DNA of 64,000 nucleotides from Oxytricha trifallax (lineage: Eukaryota > Ciliophora > Spirotrichea > Sporadotrichida > Oxytrichidae): assembly GCA_000711775.1 (NCBI GenBank), contig ARYC01017749.1:1-64000 (forward strand). The letters run 5' to 3'. Each line of letters begins with the position of its first letter. The stretch's first letter is position 1. The notes beneath the pieces were generated by a model. It ran no database searches and was not told the DNA's origin. It saw only the letters and a list, made by a program, of their open reading frames with translations. The translations under genes and the position numbers were made by a program. Positions 34,585 through 47,017 of the stretch are shown here, in pieces.

Positions 34585-34725
34585 TGGAAGTCGTCAAAGT
34601 TTGTTTTATATGCTCACTGGTGCCACTTCAAGCTTTTAATCTACGATATCTCAGTTATTTAGGCAGATAAAACATTCCAACTGATGTTTCTCAAATTAAT
34701 TAATGATTTGGCATTCTGATTAATA
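34585..34725 (+). other. Short coding island (MDS-like)
   Basis: Reads WKSSKFVLYAHWCHFKL then IYDISVIQADKTFQLM before a TGA near 34718. Protein-like composition, family not recognised. Confidence 0.35.
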
Positions 34726-35389
34726 TATAAAATACTGCAAAGATTTAAAAAAAAGAAAATTATATTAAAATGAGATTGAGACTAAGTTAATAGATTTATA
34801 TTAATTAAGAATTAATCTGGATGTAACTAAGTCGATCTACTTAAAATTAAGTAAACCTGAGAATGAATTTGTAATAAGTATAGATCTATAAGCTTGGTTT
34901 ATGATATTCAAATCCTTGAATTAAATTGCTTTTAAATAATTAAAAATACAAAGTAAAATTACAAATTAATTGAAGGTTAATACTTATTTAAAAATATTAT
35001 AAATAAACTTTACTTTAATAAGAACAATTCATTTGAAGAGTAATCATCATTAGAGTTCAAAGACATTTGAAACAACATTCAAAGTCAATTTGAGAATTTA
35101 TAACCATCACATCTAAGATATTTTCTAACAACTAATGCTATGTTGGTATTATTTAAAATCCTAAAACTCGGAATATGGTCATTAATAAGAAATCTATAAA
35201 CATTTTAGATTTGAAGTATACGAACTAACTCGATTTAAAAACCTCAAAAATTAAAAGAGCATAAATGAATTGATTATATGGTCATACTCTGTTAAAATGA
35301 TTGATTAATTGATCAAGCTGCAAATTTAAAAATCCTATATTGAAATTTAGCAATATCCTTGAATACCAAAATTATCATTTGTCCCAAAC

Positions 35390-35690
35390 TCAGCATTACT
35401 TTATCAAATATTTACTCCTAGTGTCATGATGATGGTGGTAAAAGCAGAGGAAGATGGGAAGTACAATTTTTAAGCAGAGAAAGCTTATAAGTAAACTGAT
35501 GATCTTGTTGATACAATTAGATAACTCTAGATCACTTAAATAACTCCATAGGCCATGACTATACTTGTTAATATATTTATGTATATTGTGGCGGTTTATT
35601 ATAATAACAATCAATCATAATGTATAGAATTAATTATTGCTTTTTATTGTGGAATAAGTGAATTCAAGAGATGAACTATGAAATACTTGA
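35390..35690 (+). other. Coding island with predicted membrane segment (MDS-like)
   Basis: One frame reads MMMVVKAEEDGKYNF, TDDLVDTIRQLQ, a hydrophobic stretch (AMTILVNIFMYIVAVYY), and ends in ISEFKR then TGA at about 35680. The opposite strand is also open by standard code but low complexity. Likely part of a somatic gene. Confidence 0.45.
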
Positions 35691-35699
35691 TTTTCAGTA

Positions 35700-36116
35700 G
35701 CAAGACAGAAGAAGCAATACTACTAAATATACCTACAAGTCTTGTGTAGGAAACTCTTCTAACAAATTAAAATATTGATACTACCATTTTTCATTTTTAC
35801 TTTCCAGCCATTTATTAAGATTAATAGTAGCGTTGTCTACAAGATTACCAATATTAAAGATTTCATCATACTCCTTTAAATAATTCAAACGTCACCGTTA
35901 ATAAAAAATACATACTTAATATAGCTGTGAGGCTAAATTTCCTTGAATGCAAAGAATAAGTTCTTTGAACTGTCTCAAACAGGATTGCCTTATATATTTG
36001 CAAGTAAATTTGTCAACGAGCAGCATATTGATGAAAAACACGCAATGCCAAATATATATCAAAATGAGGATAGTATAACAAAGATTTAATAATAATATGT
36101 TTAATATATATAATGG
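35700..36116. other. AT-rich spacer
   Basis: No supported gene between the coding island and the retrotransposon fragment. Confidence 0.4.
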
Positions 36117-37627
36117 TCAAGCCCTTTTCAATTATAAGTTCAAATGTTTGAACAGTTGTCTCCTCCTGTCTATTTCATCTATTAGTAGTGTCATAGGTGG
36201 GGATGGGAAGGCTGAAACTATATCAATAAACCAAATCCTTTAATATTATCTGGACTGGATATCTTGTATCAGCTATGCAGTGATTTATCTCATTTACGCT
36301 TATGGTCTGAGCCCATTCTGACTTTCATCTATAGTGTTCCAGAGATGGTTAGAGAAAACTCTCATCAATGTTGCTTCTAGTAATTTTCTTGCTGCTGATG
36401 ACATAGCGATAGGTCTAGTCTTTTGGATTATAGGTGTTGTACTGTCTGTTTTAGAGAGTAGCATTAGATTCGAATCGTCAATCCATGGTGGGGGTTTAGC
36501 TTTCAAATTGATCCAATCCTAAATGAATGACAGTAAAGGTAGCGCATTAAATTTCTTTCTTAAAAATCTGTCACTTAGGTTATCTGGGCCAAGCGCTTTG
36601 TCATTTGGAAAGTTTCTGAGTGAGTCCGTAAGTAATTTGTGTCTCCTCATGTATCTATAAAATGCCTTACCAATTTAGAATTAATCTAGTTTATCTTTTA
36701 AGGGTTTGTTGGCTAGGGGTAGGTAATTGAATCTGGCATTCAATATTTCCAGAAATTATTTTACCTTCTCTTTGGACTGTTCTAGGTTAATGTCTGTAAG
36801 TTATGTTACAATTTTAGCTGGTTTCATACCGATAACTTTTTCAATAAATTTTGTTGCCTCTTTGGCATTACCTTTCATCCAAAGGTCTTTTAAATTTTAT
36901 GTGTTATCATTCAATGAATTTTACTGGTGTTTCTTTTGAACTCTTACTTAAGGTTTTATTTCTTTGTTGTTATACTAGCCTTACTCTAGTTACAATTGTA
37001 ATTCAGCAAGTTATTTTGTTACGCACTTTGTTAATGGTGCAGTGAATTAAAATTTTAAACTTTTTTAAATTGCTAAATGGTCTGAAGGTGACGGAAAAAT
37101 GTGCGAACTCGAGTAACTGAGAGAGCTAGATTCAATGACGTCAATTGCAGTTTGTGACGTCATGCCAATTCTGGTTACTAAATAGGTGTTTTGAAAATTC
37201 TTTGCCGCGTAATTGAGATCTCCCGCTATTATGAAACTTGGATCTTTAAGTCTCTTTTTTATCTCTTCAATAAATTCTTTCTTGTACTTAATGAATTGTT
37301 GAGAGATGTATAGATTTGAGATTATTAAACCTATGTCTATCAGGTTAAAAGTCTAGTGGAAGCGGCATTGATTCTAGGAATTCTACTCTTCTTAGTGTGG
37401 ATTTAATTAGGGTAATTGTTCCATGTTGACCGTCAGAAAGCTTTGTTTCTGAAGCGTAAAGATTGTAGTCTGGGAAGTGCACTTTCGTGTTTCTCGCTTC
37501 TTACAGGCATACAATATGGGGTTAGTGCCTTTAGATCATTCTCAGTAAATAGCTTATGGATTCTAGTGATGATCCCCCCCATATTCCACTATATGACTCC
37601 TAGTCCATTAATATTCTCAGATATCAT
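36117..37627 (-). pseudogene. Non-LTR retrotransposon ORF2 fragment (endonuclease plus RT)
   Basis: Minus strand. ATG 37627 opens NINGLGVIQWNMGGI, the usual start of an APE-type endonuclease. A frameshift near 37430 follows, with YNLYASETKLSDGQHG in the next frame, and another near 37350. From about 37350 to TGA 36117 there is one long clean frame: IIAGDLNYA, SPSDHLAI (the catalytic SDH), a linker, then reverse transcriptase blocks DKALGPDNLSDRF, LMLLSKTDS, KTRPIAMSSAARKLLEATL, SQNGLRP and WFIDIVSAF (motif A aspartate). It stops before the YxDD box, so it is truncated at its 3' side. Belongs to the LINE class. Confidence 0.88.
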
Positions 37628-37984
37628 ATGTGTTTTTTATGTTCTATTAAGGTACTTTTTATCTTAATAATAAAAAGATTTAATATACTTACTTCAAGTA
37701 TTAATTATGAAATAGAAAAATTATTAAACATGTGTATTCTTTTCATTTATATTAAATAGTAGATTTTATGTTTAAATTCAAAAATATTGTTTCTTTATTT
37801 ACTTAATTTAATTATATGAGCGATTAGTTTTACTATGTATCGAAAGTTCTATATTTTCAATATCTATAAAATACACAAGATCTTGTTATAAAAAGAATAG
37901 ATAATTAGAAAATTGAAAGTATTTTAGATCCATATTTAATTTGAAATAGCTTCATTTGATTATTACAAAAATATATAACTCTCA

Positions 37985-39050
37985 TCATAAGTCTTAGAAG
38001 ACCACCAAGTATAAAATAAATGTTAAAAATCAAGTTCATTCAACTTTGACTTATTCTTAAACTAAAAATGTATTTACTTCACAATTTTGATAGTGTCCTA
38101 CCATATTTCTGTTGGAGTAGTCAGCATTAAGTATCCTCTTGCATCGATACTTACATTCGGACTTTCATCAGTTGTTCTCTTAATCATCTATAACACTATC
38201 TTCGAGATAATTATGTAGGTCTCGAAGACGTTTTTTAACCTTTTATCGAATGATTTAAATTCTTATTGTTTACTTTACATGATTGTAGACTTAAATGTAG
38301 TCTTTGTAGTAGTATATAATTTTATAGAGTTTAAACTTGTAGCTGAGCCTGTCACATAGGCTTCAATGGCTTCTATTGTATTTCTAATGTAAGTTTCTTA
38401 GGACCCACCTACCTCTATCCTCACAATATACTCTAAATGTCTTCTACAATTGAGTAGAGGTTGGCCATTCTGATTTCTAGAGAATATTTTATTCTTAGAT
38501 TTCAACTTTTGAAGAAATTGAATAATAAGTGTTTAGCATATTCTAGTAGAATGAGCAATTATACTGATTTTATCTTTTTAATTCTTGCTTGTCCATATTA
38601 ATGGAAATTGGAATTTTTAAACGAAGGAAATGATTTGATTAAAATTATGTCTATTATAAGATGATATAGCTTAGTTTGGGATTTAACTTAATTTCTCATT
38701 GTTGTTTATGTTGCTCTATACTTTTAATATGTTGTTGTGTTATTAATTAATTTTTCACTTCTCTTCCATCCAAAGTTAGTAGGTATTTATTTTCTTCCAC
38801 TTCGTCTTATTTTTCATATTGCTACTTTGTAAGGTATTGATGCAGAGTTCTTTAAGTTGAGTGTTAGTGAGTGTAGTTCAGATTCATAGCTACTGTAGAA
38901 TAGTGGATTGGCAATTGGAACATTTTGATGTAGTTTTACCTCACCTTTAAAAACATTTGGAATGAGCATCTACTTTATTCATCAGATTTTGGTTGGAGCT
39001 AGAACCATAATTTCTTGAGGTAAATAGGTACAGATATGTAACGTTTATTT
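37985..39050 (-). other. Degenerate coding region upstream of the LINE fragment
   Basis: Minus strand. One frame from about 38545 to below 38030 reads QFLQKLKSKNKIFSRNQ, RRHLEYIVRIEVGGS, IEAIEAYVTGSATSL, VFETYIIISKIVLQM, and VSIDARGYLMLTTPTEIW without TGA. A second piece at 38690-38870 (YLTKQQYEKQDEVEE, YLLTLDGREVKN) lies in another frame. It sits 5' of the retrotransposon ORF2 on the same strand, so it could be a decayed ORF1, or a split somatic gene. No family was recognised. Confidence 0.4.
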
Positions 39051-39059
39051 ACTGTGGGA

Positions 39060-40440
39060 AGGTACAAGAGAGATCTGAGTATGAATCTATTGAATAGGAA
39101 CTAATAGTAATTCCAGTAAAAGCAAAATAATAAACTCAATCACTAAAATTAAAATCTATTAGATATATAGATTATTTTACAAATAACATATCTTTCTTCA
39201 TTCGACAGTCTCATTGAATAATTTCGTAAGTTTTATAGACAAAATCACATATATTTAATTCTTATTTATCAAAAACATTTAGATTCTATAAACGGAAACA
39301 ATGAATGAATTGACTGCCCATTTTTACTATAAATTTTTCAATTTTTCATCCGTTATGTGCTATAGTTTGACCTGATATTTACAAATTTTACTTTAAAATA
39401 TATCCATATATTTATATATATTTGAAGTAACTAACACAAACAGCTAAATCAACTCTTTAATTTAATGGCGAAAGAGAAAATAATGAAGAAAATTGGGACT
39501 ATGAAGGTTGACATAATTTTGATTTAAAAAAATGATTAAAAATATAATTATAAGATCTTATAAATAAAGAATGAAATAGGCAGCTTAGAATATCTTTTAT
39601 AGCAAATTTAATATAAATCATTAATATTATCATTTTGATAAACTCTTTAGAATTAGACATAAATTGTAATCAATTTCAATAGATTTTTTAGTTATCATAT
39701 TAACTATAAATACTTAATTATACTTAATTATAAACTTAATAATTATCAAAATTATCTTGTAAACTTGTTTAAATAAGGCTTGTAAATGGGAAGCAAAGTT
39801 AGAGCTTATTAAAGGAACGCTTTTACTGAAAAATTCATAAACTTAGAGAAATAAACAGCTCATTTGAATCCACATAGAATATAATTAATAGTTGTTGTTG
39901 TCTTGACATAATTTTCAAGTTTAATATAAAAAAAATATTCATAAAATCTATATTGTATTGGCTTTATCATGAGATATAAATAATGTGACTTAGCTAAAGA
40001 TAACTACTCTTAATTCACTTTTGAGTAATTCTTTTGTTAGACCAAGAAAAATAAATAAATACAAGAAGAGTCCAAGGATTCAAATGATAAAATAATAGAA
40101 ATATAAGATTCAAGGAAATTGTTAAGCTAGTCAAATAAAGGTAAATAATAAGTTCCCGCAAAAGAGAATAAGTTGATTATTTAAGTTACTAGTAGGAATA
40201 TTATATTCTCAAATAATTTCATTTCATTTTATAATATTACTGCTTCAATAATACTAAGCAATTAGTTTAATAAAACACTAATAAGTATTTTGTTGTTATT
40301 TAAAATTGAATAAAATCATTAATAGTAAGATACTAGTCTAGCTCTATTATGAGTTCATTAAATACTTAATTAATTAATTAATGAATAGTAAATAATATGC
40401 TGCTATATAATTAATATTTAATCTTTCTGATATTCGCGAA
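39060..40440. other. AT-rich DNA without supported features
   Basis: Low-complexity AT-rich sequence. No gene, RNA or repeat that I can support. Confidence 0.5.
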
Positions 40441-40820
40441 AGATTGGATCAACACACAGAGGCACTATGCTATGTTCAACCTGGATGCTGGATACATGAA
40501 GATGGAAATTGGAAGGTCAGGGATGGCACTAGAGGAGGATGAAATGGCCAAAGACACTGAGAGAAAGAACGTGATGCTGTGACAGAAAGCAGAAAAGGAG
40601 AAGAGTACATCTATGTGCAATCCACACGTCGACAACTGGGATGATCTGATATTCAGAGAAGGACCGAAATCATCTTTGGACAAAGAATACCTCGAAATTG
40701 AATGGAAATTCAGCGAGATGAAAGATGAGGTATCAGAGGGATTCATGTTCAACAACAAGGGATAGCCCGAGAATAAAGGGAATAGCACTAATCAAACACG
40801 GGTGAGAGGAAGAACATGAG
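40440..40820 (+). other. GC-rich coding island with one in-frame TGA (MDS-like)
   Basis: One frame reads FAKDWINTQRHYAMFNL, MKMEIGRSGMALEEDEM, then TGA at 40580-40582, then QKAEKEKSTSMC, WDDLIFREGPKSS, YLEIEWKFSEMKD, and NTNQTRVRGRT to TGA near 40818. It is much richer in G and C than the DNA on either side, as expected of a segment kept in the macronucleus. The TGA may mark the end of one segment, with the next belonging elsewhere, or decay. The reverse strand is also open but is Ser/Leu low-complexity, a shadow. Confidence 0.45.
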
Positions 40821-40849
40821 CAAGGCAAAGACAATATAATTGGTGACTG

Positions 40850-42125
40850 ATTAAAACAGGCGAGGAACTGCGAGTAAACTCTCATATCGAGTATTAATAT
40901 ATAGCAGATAGTCTTTTATTTGAAGATGTGAATTTATATATTTAATTTTACCTAAAGTAACTTACTAACTAACTTTTAAAATTTAGTTTATTTTTAAGTT
41001 ATTTGAATGCTATTTGGAAAAAGCTCAAGTTATACTCGACTATTTATGAAGAATAGCAAACCATCTCTACAGTTTATTAACATTTTCTATTGTATTTATT
41101 TATATCAGAAACAAAAGCTAGAACCAAAACAAATAAATGATTAAAATTAGTGTTATTTATATATTTAACAAATTAATTTGGCATTCTTTTATCTTCAAAT
41201 TCTTTATTTATTTATAAAATATATATTATACTCATTGAAATTATAGGTAATAAAATTTCTAAGGTTGGAGTTTTTCTCTATCTAAGCCTTTGTTTTATCT
41301 CAAAATCAGTGATCAGTAATATTTCAGACTAGCCTAGAAAATCTTTAAATACATAAGATAATTTCATATAAATATGAGTAATTATAATTAAAATTTTTAT
41401 AAGAACTTTGTTATAAGAAAAAACTAAAGCCTTTTTATTTAATATTTTAAATATTATAATTTTATTAGTTTTCATTAATTATTTAAACTGTATTTACAAT
41501 AAGTATTAACAATGTAAGATAAAAAATAAATATTAGCAGTAACTAGAAACTGAATCTAGCTAAATTACAAGCTGCACTTTGTTCTAAGACTAAGTTAAAA
41601 CACCATTGATTCACCTATGAAAAGTTTCGCTAATAATACAATCATGCTTTAGTAGTGCATTTTAATGGAAATAAAGCTTTTCCAATACTTTAATTGTTAT
41701 TTGTCTTCAATTTTATGATTAAGAGTTGCCATTAATTAGTGCATAGAATTAATTAATCTCTTTTATTTCCGCGTTTTCAAGACTTCAATCTCCCTCTTTC
41801 TAGCATTCATTTAGCAAAGATATAACATTTCATAAGATAAGCTAAAACAACAAAAACTCAATGCTTTAATTTTAATTAAAAAAAGTTACGTAACTCTTAT
41901 ACTTTCTATAATGAAGTCCGATTAACCTATAAAAATAATTTCTAACAGGACATAAATTCCTAGCAACGACATCTATTGCTCGCAAGTAGTGGATATTAAT
42001 GATAAAAATATGAATAGAACAAATAAATATTTCAGAAATAATCTTGATAAAGTGATTTATGGTTGCAACTTAAATTTAAAGATAAATGAGTGAAACTTTA
42101 TTATTATTATTATTATTATTATTAT
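40850..42125. other. AT-rich DNA ending in a (TTA)n microsatellite
   Basis: No supported gene. An uninterrupted ATT/TTA trinucleotide run lies at about 42099-42126. Confidence 0.5.
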
Positions 42126-42131
42126 TTAATG

Positions 42132-42360
42132 TTGTACAGAAATTATTACTGGGCATTAACCATGCAAATATAGAGATCAGATAGTTTTATGCCTTGATTT
42201 TTGGGCATCTACTCAATCCATCGATAGGCAGAGTGAGTCTTTAATTCAAAGCAAAATAGAAGCATTTAAAGTCATGGGAAAGAATACTAAAACAATTAAA
42301 GAGGCTCTTTTGTTTAACCTCCGATTTAATTTACAAAAGTAATAGTGTGAGAAAAATTTC
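42132..42360 (+). other. Coding island next to TBE D (MDS-like)
   Basis: A frame free of TGA reads CTEIITGHQPCKYRD, VLCLDFWASTQSIDRQ, SKIEAFKVMGKNTK and EALLFNLRFNLQK. It lies about 100 bp left of the TBE D insertion. Probably part of a somatic gene, family unknown. Confidence 0.4.
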
Positions 42361-42618
42361 TATTTGGGATAATTTATTTAAACTAATATAATTAAATATT
42401 AAAATAATAACAGTTATTAAATAAAAAAATACTAATAATTTAAATCTATGAAATTTCCAATCAAAACCCCAAACTCTTTCAGTAGTTTGATTGAGTTTTT
42501 GATTGATAAAAGTAGACTATTAGTGCATACTTTATTAGGATTTTTAGGGTTTATGTAGGGTTTAACGTTTTAATATTAGTATTTTAAGTGAGTATAACAA
42601 GCGAGTTTTTAAAATATT

Positions 42619-44069
42619 TCACACAAACATAAGCTTAGAGTCATGTGGCAGATCTCTGATTTTATCTTTCTAAGTTGATATTTGATTGTTTCTATTGTTT
42701 GTTAATTCTCTTAGCATGGCTTGATAATAGTTGAGTATGCAAGTTCTCTGAGACCTCCATTTATTTTATTTTTATCGAGATATTGTTTGATTCTCTGCTT
42801 AGAATCTCTCTCACCCCTGCAGCTAAAGTAATCGTTTCTTGGCATGTCACTCTCTATTATTATTACTGCTAGAGCCCAGATATCCCATTAAGTGTCTCCA
42901 TCTCTCCAATCTTCTCTCTCTGGGAAATATCCATGAGTACCGTATACATTTCCTTATGCAGAGGCTCGCACTCCACTCTTTGAGCTCTGTTGAGGTCATT
43001 AATATAAACACTAAGAGGCTGAAAGTTCATCATGTTGTTCTCTGGCTTTAAGTCTCTATGAACATAACCTAGCTTGTGGAGTTCTTCAATCCCTTCAACT
43101 ATCTGCTATACTATCTAGCTAATTTATCTCTGACATCTATTGTCAGATAAGAATTCTCTGTAAGTCATTTCAAGTAAAGGAAGCCTGAAGGCTACATGAT
43201 CTTTACCAAGTAAAATAGCATCAAGCTAGATGATATGCCTGCACTCATTTAACTTTGCCTTTTAAAGAGCATAATACTCATTAGCAAATTCCATTTGGAA
43301 CTTGTCATCAGCAAGGAAGTAATTGAATGGATATATCTTGTAAGCATATTAGTCATCAGTAATGACTCTCTTCTCTATTTTATCTTCAAGAGTGAGGTAG
43401 CTTTCTAGACAAGAATCTAAGTCAATAATTTTTAATATGAGAATCTTAATTGCCTCTAATTCAACCATGATTTTATTGATCTCAGAGACTGGAAAGTTCT
43501 TGACTGCTTTCTTCATTTTAACTTACTTCAAGACTTCAAATCTAAGAGACTCCACTGGATTTCTTAATCTTCTCTTTTAGAGGAATCTATTCCCTGTATG
43601 TTCATGAATAAAGAAAACTTTAATTGTGCTTTTTATTTAAGAGCACTTTGATGTCTCTAGTATGAGAATATGGCTTCTCACAGAACTCACAGACATACTT
43701 CCCATCTTTCTTTTAATGCTTAAAATATAACCTTGGCATATCGTTTTGTATGTCTCTCAAGTGTCTCTTATAAGTTGACTTGTAAGGGAAAACTTTATTG
43801 CATTCTTTGCATTAATAGTCAACTTTGGCTCTTATTTTTTTATGCTCTATGGCGGGTTGTTTAACCTCCTCCTCAATTTGCACAGCTTCTTTGATAACCT
43901 CCAACTTAACTTATATTTAAATCTCAAAGCTAGACTGGTCAAAGTTGTCATAAGTAGGCTCCCACTGAGTACAAGCGTCTCTGGTCTCTACTTTTCTTGG
44001 TTGCTGGAATGATAACTTTTATTGGCTTGATCCAAGTAATGCCGCTCTTCTTAACAGGTTAGCGCTCAT
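42619..44069 (-). pseudogene. TBE D zinc-finger kinase, frameshifted
   Basis: Minus-strand ATG 44069 (MSANLLRRAALLG) to TGA 42621-42619. Two fingers are visible: CKECNKVFPYKSTYKRH and CEFCEKPYSHTRDIK. The first frame stops near 43603. The kinase part lies downstream, with YVHRDLKPEN (about 43060) and INDLN where other copies have IDFN, then a shifted frame after PLH. TBE C is inserted 32 bp upstream of the start codon, separating the gene from its original divergent spacer. Confidence 0.82.
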
Positions 44070-44240
44070 TTTAGTTTGCTGATATATTTTATTATAATAA
44101 TCAAAACCCCAAAACCCCTTAGTGAGGTTTATAAGTGCTTTGATTTGTAGGGTATAGTTGGGGTCTTATTGGGGTTAGTAGAGAAAACGCAAGTTTTATG
44201 TGAATTTAATGAATATTTAATGAGTATTAATGTGCTTAAT

Positions 44241-45689
44241 TCAAACAAATTTTATCTGCTTATCTTTGTGGTATCTCTTGAACTTAGCTCTCTTTAATGT
44301 TTCAAGTATATCTTCTAATGATGATCTTGGATATGCTGGAGCTCTTACTATGATCATCTCAACCATTTTCTTAATCTAAGTGCATACATCTTCTTGTTTT
44401 ATATGTTTAACAGCCATGCTTATTGATTACTTTTCTTGCTTTGTTCCGAAGTACGACATACTTTCCATATCGCACTCTAAAATAATTGCTCCTACCGCCC
44501 AGACATCCCACTAAACAGAGCCATTAGTCCACTTCTCTCTTATTGGGAAGTACCCAGGTGTGCCTAGCACTTTAGCTAAAGTCACTATTTCTTACCTTAT
44601 TGCTCTATTGAAATCAATGACTACTATTTCTAAAGGACAGAGATTTAGCATTACATTTTCTGGCTTCAAATCTCTATGAACATACCCTAGATCATGCAGC
44701 TCTTTCACACCCTTGGTCATTTCCGTGAGTATCTCATTCAAGTCATCTGGGTATCTATTATGGTAGAGATAATCTCTTAGAGTCATTTCAAATTTCTTAA
44801 GTCGTAGTGCAATAAAACCATGTCCAAGAATAACTCCATCGAGTTTAAGCAAGTTCTTGCATTACCTTTTATTAGCCTCTCTTAGTATTATGTATTCATT
44901 GGCAAACTCATTTTGATACTGCTCGTTCCTAATAAGATATTTGAAAGGATATACTTTATAAGCATACTCATCAACTACTATGAGTTTTGCCTTGTTAGGC
45001 ACATCAATATGTAAATAGTTGTCAATGCAAAAACTGAGATCTACTGCATTTAATGCAGGTATATACATAGCTCTCTCTTACAAGCATGCTATATATAATT
45101 CATTAGCTGGTTGGTTCATTGACTCAAAACGTTTCTGCTTCTTAAGTCTCTCTTCCTGCTCTCTTTAAGACTCTACAGTATTGGACTTTCTCTTGGCTGG
45201 TATAAGTTTTTATGTTTCTTTATCTTGCATTAAAAACTCACTTAAATGATGTTTTTGCATGTGTCTTTTAACTTTAGCTGAGTGAGTGTAAGACTTCATG
45301 CAAGTCGTGCACTAATACCTGCCATCGACCTTTTCGTGCTTAAAATATATCTTAGCTCTCCCAGAGTGCATCTCTTTGATGTGCCTCTTCAAGCTCGAAT
45401 CAGTTGAGAAGAAATTTTAGCATTCATCACATTAGAATTCTTTAATCTTTTCTAGTGGGAGATGTTCTTTTAACTCCTCAACATCTTCGATTAGCGTTTA
45501 AATACTTATCTCTGCTCTCTGCTTCCTGATATTTATTTCTAGAACAAACACCTCTGATTCAAACTCAAGAGCTTTAAGCTCTGGCTCCTTTTCAATGTAT
45601 ATGATCTCTTGCTTCTTAGTTTATCCAAAGTTTAGCTAAGATTATCCACTGCCAAGAGAGACTGCTTTGCGATTTAAGTTAGCCGCCAT
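44241..45689 (-). CDS. TBE C zinc-finger protein kinase, intact 482 residues
   Basis: Minus-strand ATG 45689 to TGA 44243-44241, 483 codons with no TGA seen inside. Domains in order: N-terminal charged region, two C2H2 fingers (CDECQNFFSTDSSLKRH at about 45400 and CTTCMKSYTHSAKVKRH at about 45270), a linker, then a kinase-like domain with a candidate ATP lysine in YAYKVYPFKY, the catalytic loop YVHRDLKPENVMLN (about 44680), VIDFN in place of the usual DFG, GTPGYFPIREKW and QWDVWAVGAI. No glycine-rich loop is obvious. The size fits the TBE 57-kDa protein. The substrate is unknown; the HRD and DFN aspartates suggest it could still be active. Divergent from the 22-kDa gene. Confidence 0.93.
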
Positions 45690-46223
45690 GTTTAAATTCA
45701 AATTTAAATTTCTATTATAAAGCTCTAATAACCTCTCTAGTTATAGTAACTTTGTATAGGAGTTGGTACTGCAACAAACAATGGTTGATTCTTAGGCGTT
45801 AGACATCATATTTATACTAAGTTTATAGCTATAAATTTTCTAAATTCATGCTTAGTATTTTTAATTTTGGTACAAACTTAGAAAAAATTGAGGTTGGTAC
45901 TGGTACCAATTAGGTTTTGAACCATTTTGGAACTTTTCCATTAAAACCTCATTAGTTTAAAACTAGGTACTAATTAAGTTTTGGTACTATTAAATTGTTA
46001 CCAATTAAATTTAAACAAATTTAGTACTAATTTAATGGAACTAAATTGATAAAAATGGAGCTCAATCTCTGCAGTTTGTTACAGCTTCTGCAAATTTTCT
46101 CCACGTATCTTTGCAGGTTGACCTCCTATAAGATGCCCATATTTAATAGTAAGATTTTAAACAATAGGATCCAGAAGTCTATAAATTATAACTTAAAATT
46201 CATTAATAGGAAGAGGAAAAAAG
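45690..46223. promoter_or_regulatory. Divergent spacer of TBE C with iterated GTACC motifs
   Basis: 45880-46040 holds repeated GGTAC, GTACC and TAGTACC motifs, the mirror of the array in copy B. They lie between the diverging kinase and 22-kDa genes. Confidence 0.55.
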
Positions 46224-47011
46224 ATGGAATCACTCAATGATCAAATGAAAAGAGTCGAGCTCAAGAAATGATATCAAGATTCAGAAGTAAGGAAGATCTA
46301 TATCGATACAAAACTTTACATGGTAAGATAACTTGATAACTATTAAAATATTATACAGTTGGATTAATCCTTCCAACGATGGAAGGTACCAAAATTTCAT
46401 TCTTGAAAGCAATACTTTGTGAGGAGAAGAAAGCTTTTAAAAATAAAGAGATTAAACTAATAGAAATTCCCAACTACACTGACATTTCAGTCACTAATCT
46501 TTATGAGGATGCCATGTAAGATGAGGAAGTGGCAGTTTACCTTCCTACAAAGAAACAACTCTCTAATAAACTACCAGAGAGGAACTTCTTCTTTGGTGTT
46601 CTTGGTACAATAAAAGAGGATTATCTCAGAGAAATTATTGAAGAAGCACATAAGAAACGATATTCTATTTCTCCTGAAGACTAGAAGAAGCAAGGCATAC
46701 TAATAAGCTCAGCTTGGCTAGAGGAACTTAAGAAGCATCCTTATCTTTCAAGTAAGCTTTGACATACAACTTTGAAGGAAAATCTGGCACTGGCATATAT
46801 CTAATGAAAGAGCATGCAAAGGTTCACAGAGAAAGAAAGTCACAGAAAATTCATGAAGTGAGCAAGAGCTTTATAAAGATGTCTAAAAACCAGATGAAAT
46901 GAACATAGATGAAGGAGCTGGCACAAAGAGAAGAAATATGGGCCCAAGCAAGCCATAAGAAGAGGAGAAGAAAGAGAAGCAAACCCATTTATGGGCCAGT
47001 TTAATATGTGA
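46224..47011 (+). pseudogene. TBE C 22-kDa protein gene, nearly intact
   Basis: ATG 46224 (MESLNDQMKRVE...). A TGA interrupts near 46334 (HGKIT before it, QLLKYYTVG after), and small shifts affect the N-terminal and C-terminal parts. The conserved VAVYLPTKKQLSNKLPERN block and FFGVLGTIKEDYLREII are clear. TBE-specific, function unknown. Ends a few bases from the convergent transposase stop. Confidence 0.85.
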
Positions 47012-47017
47012 ATATAT

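Noticed and set aside
40465-40788. Minus-strand 107-codon Ser/Phe-rich frame
   Set aside because: Low-complexity complement of the more protein-like plus-strand island. Open only because acidic codons reverse to Ser/Phe/Leu.
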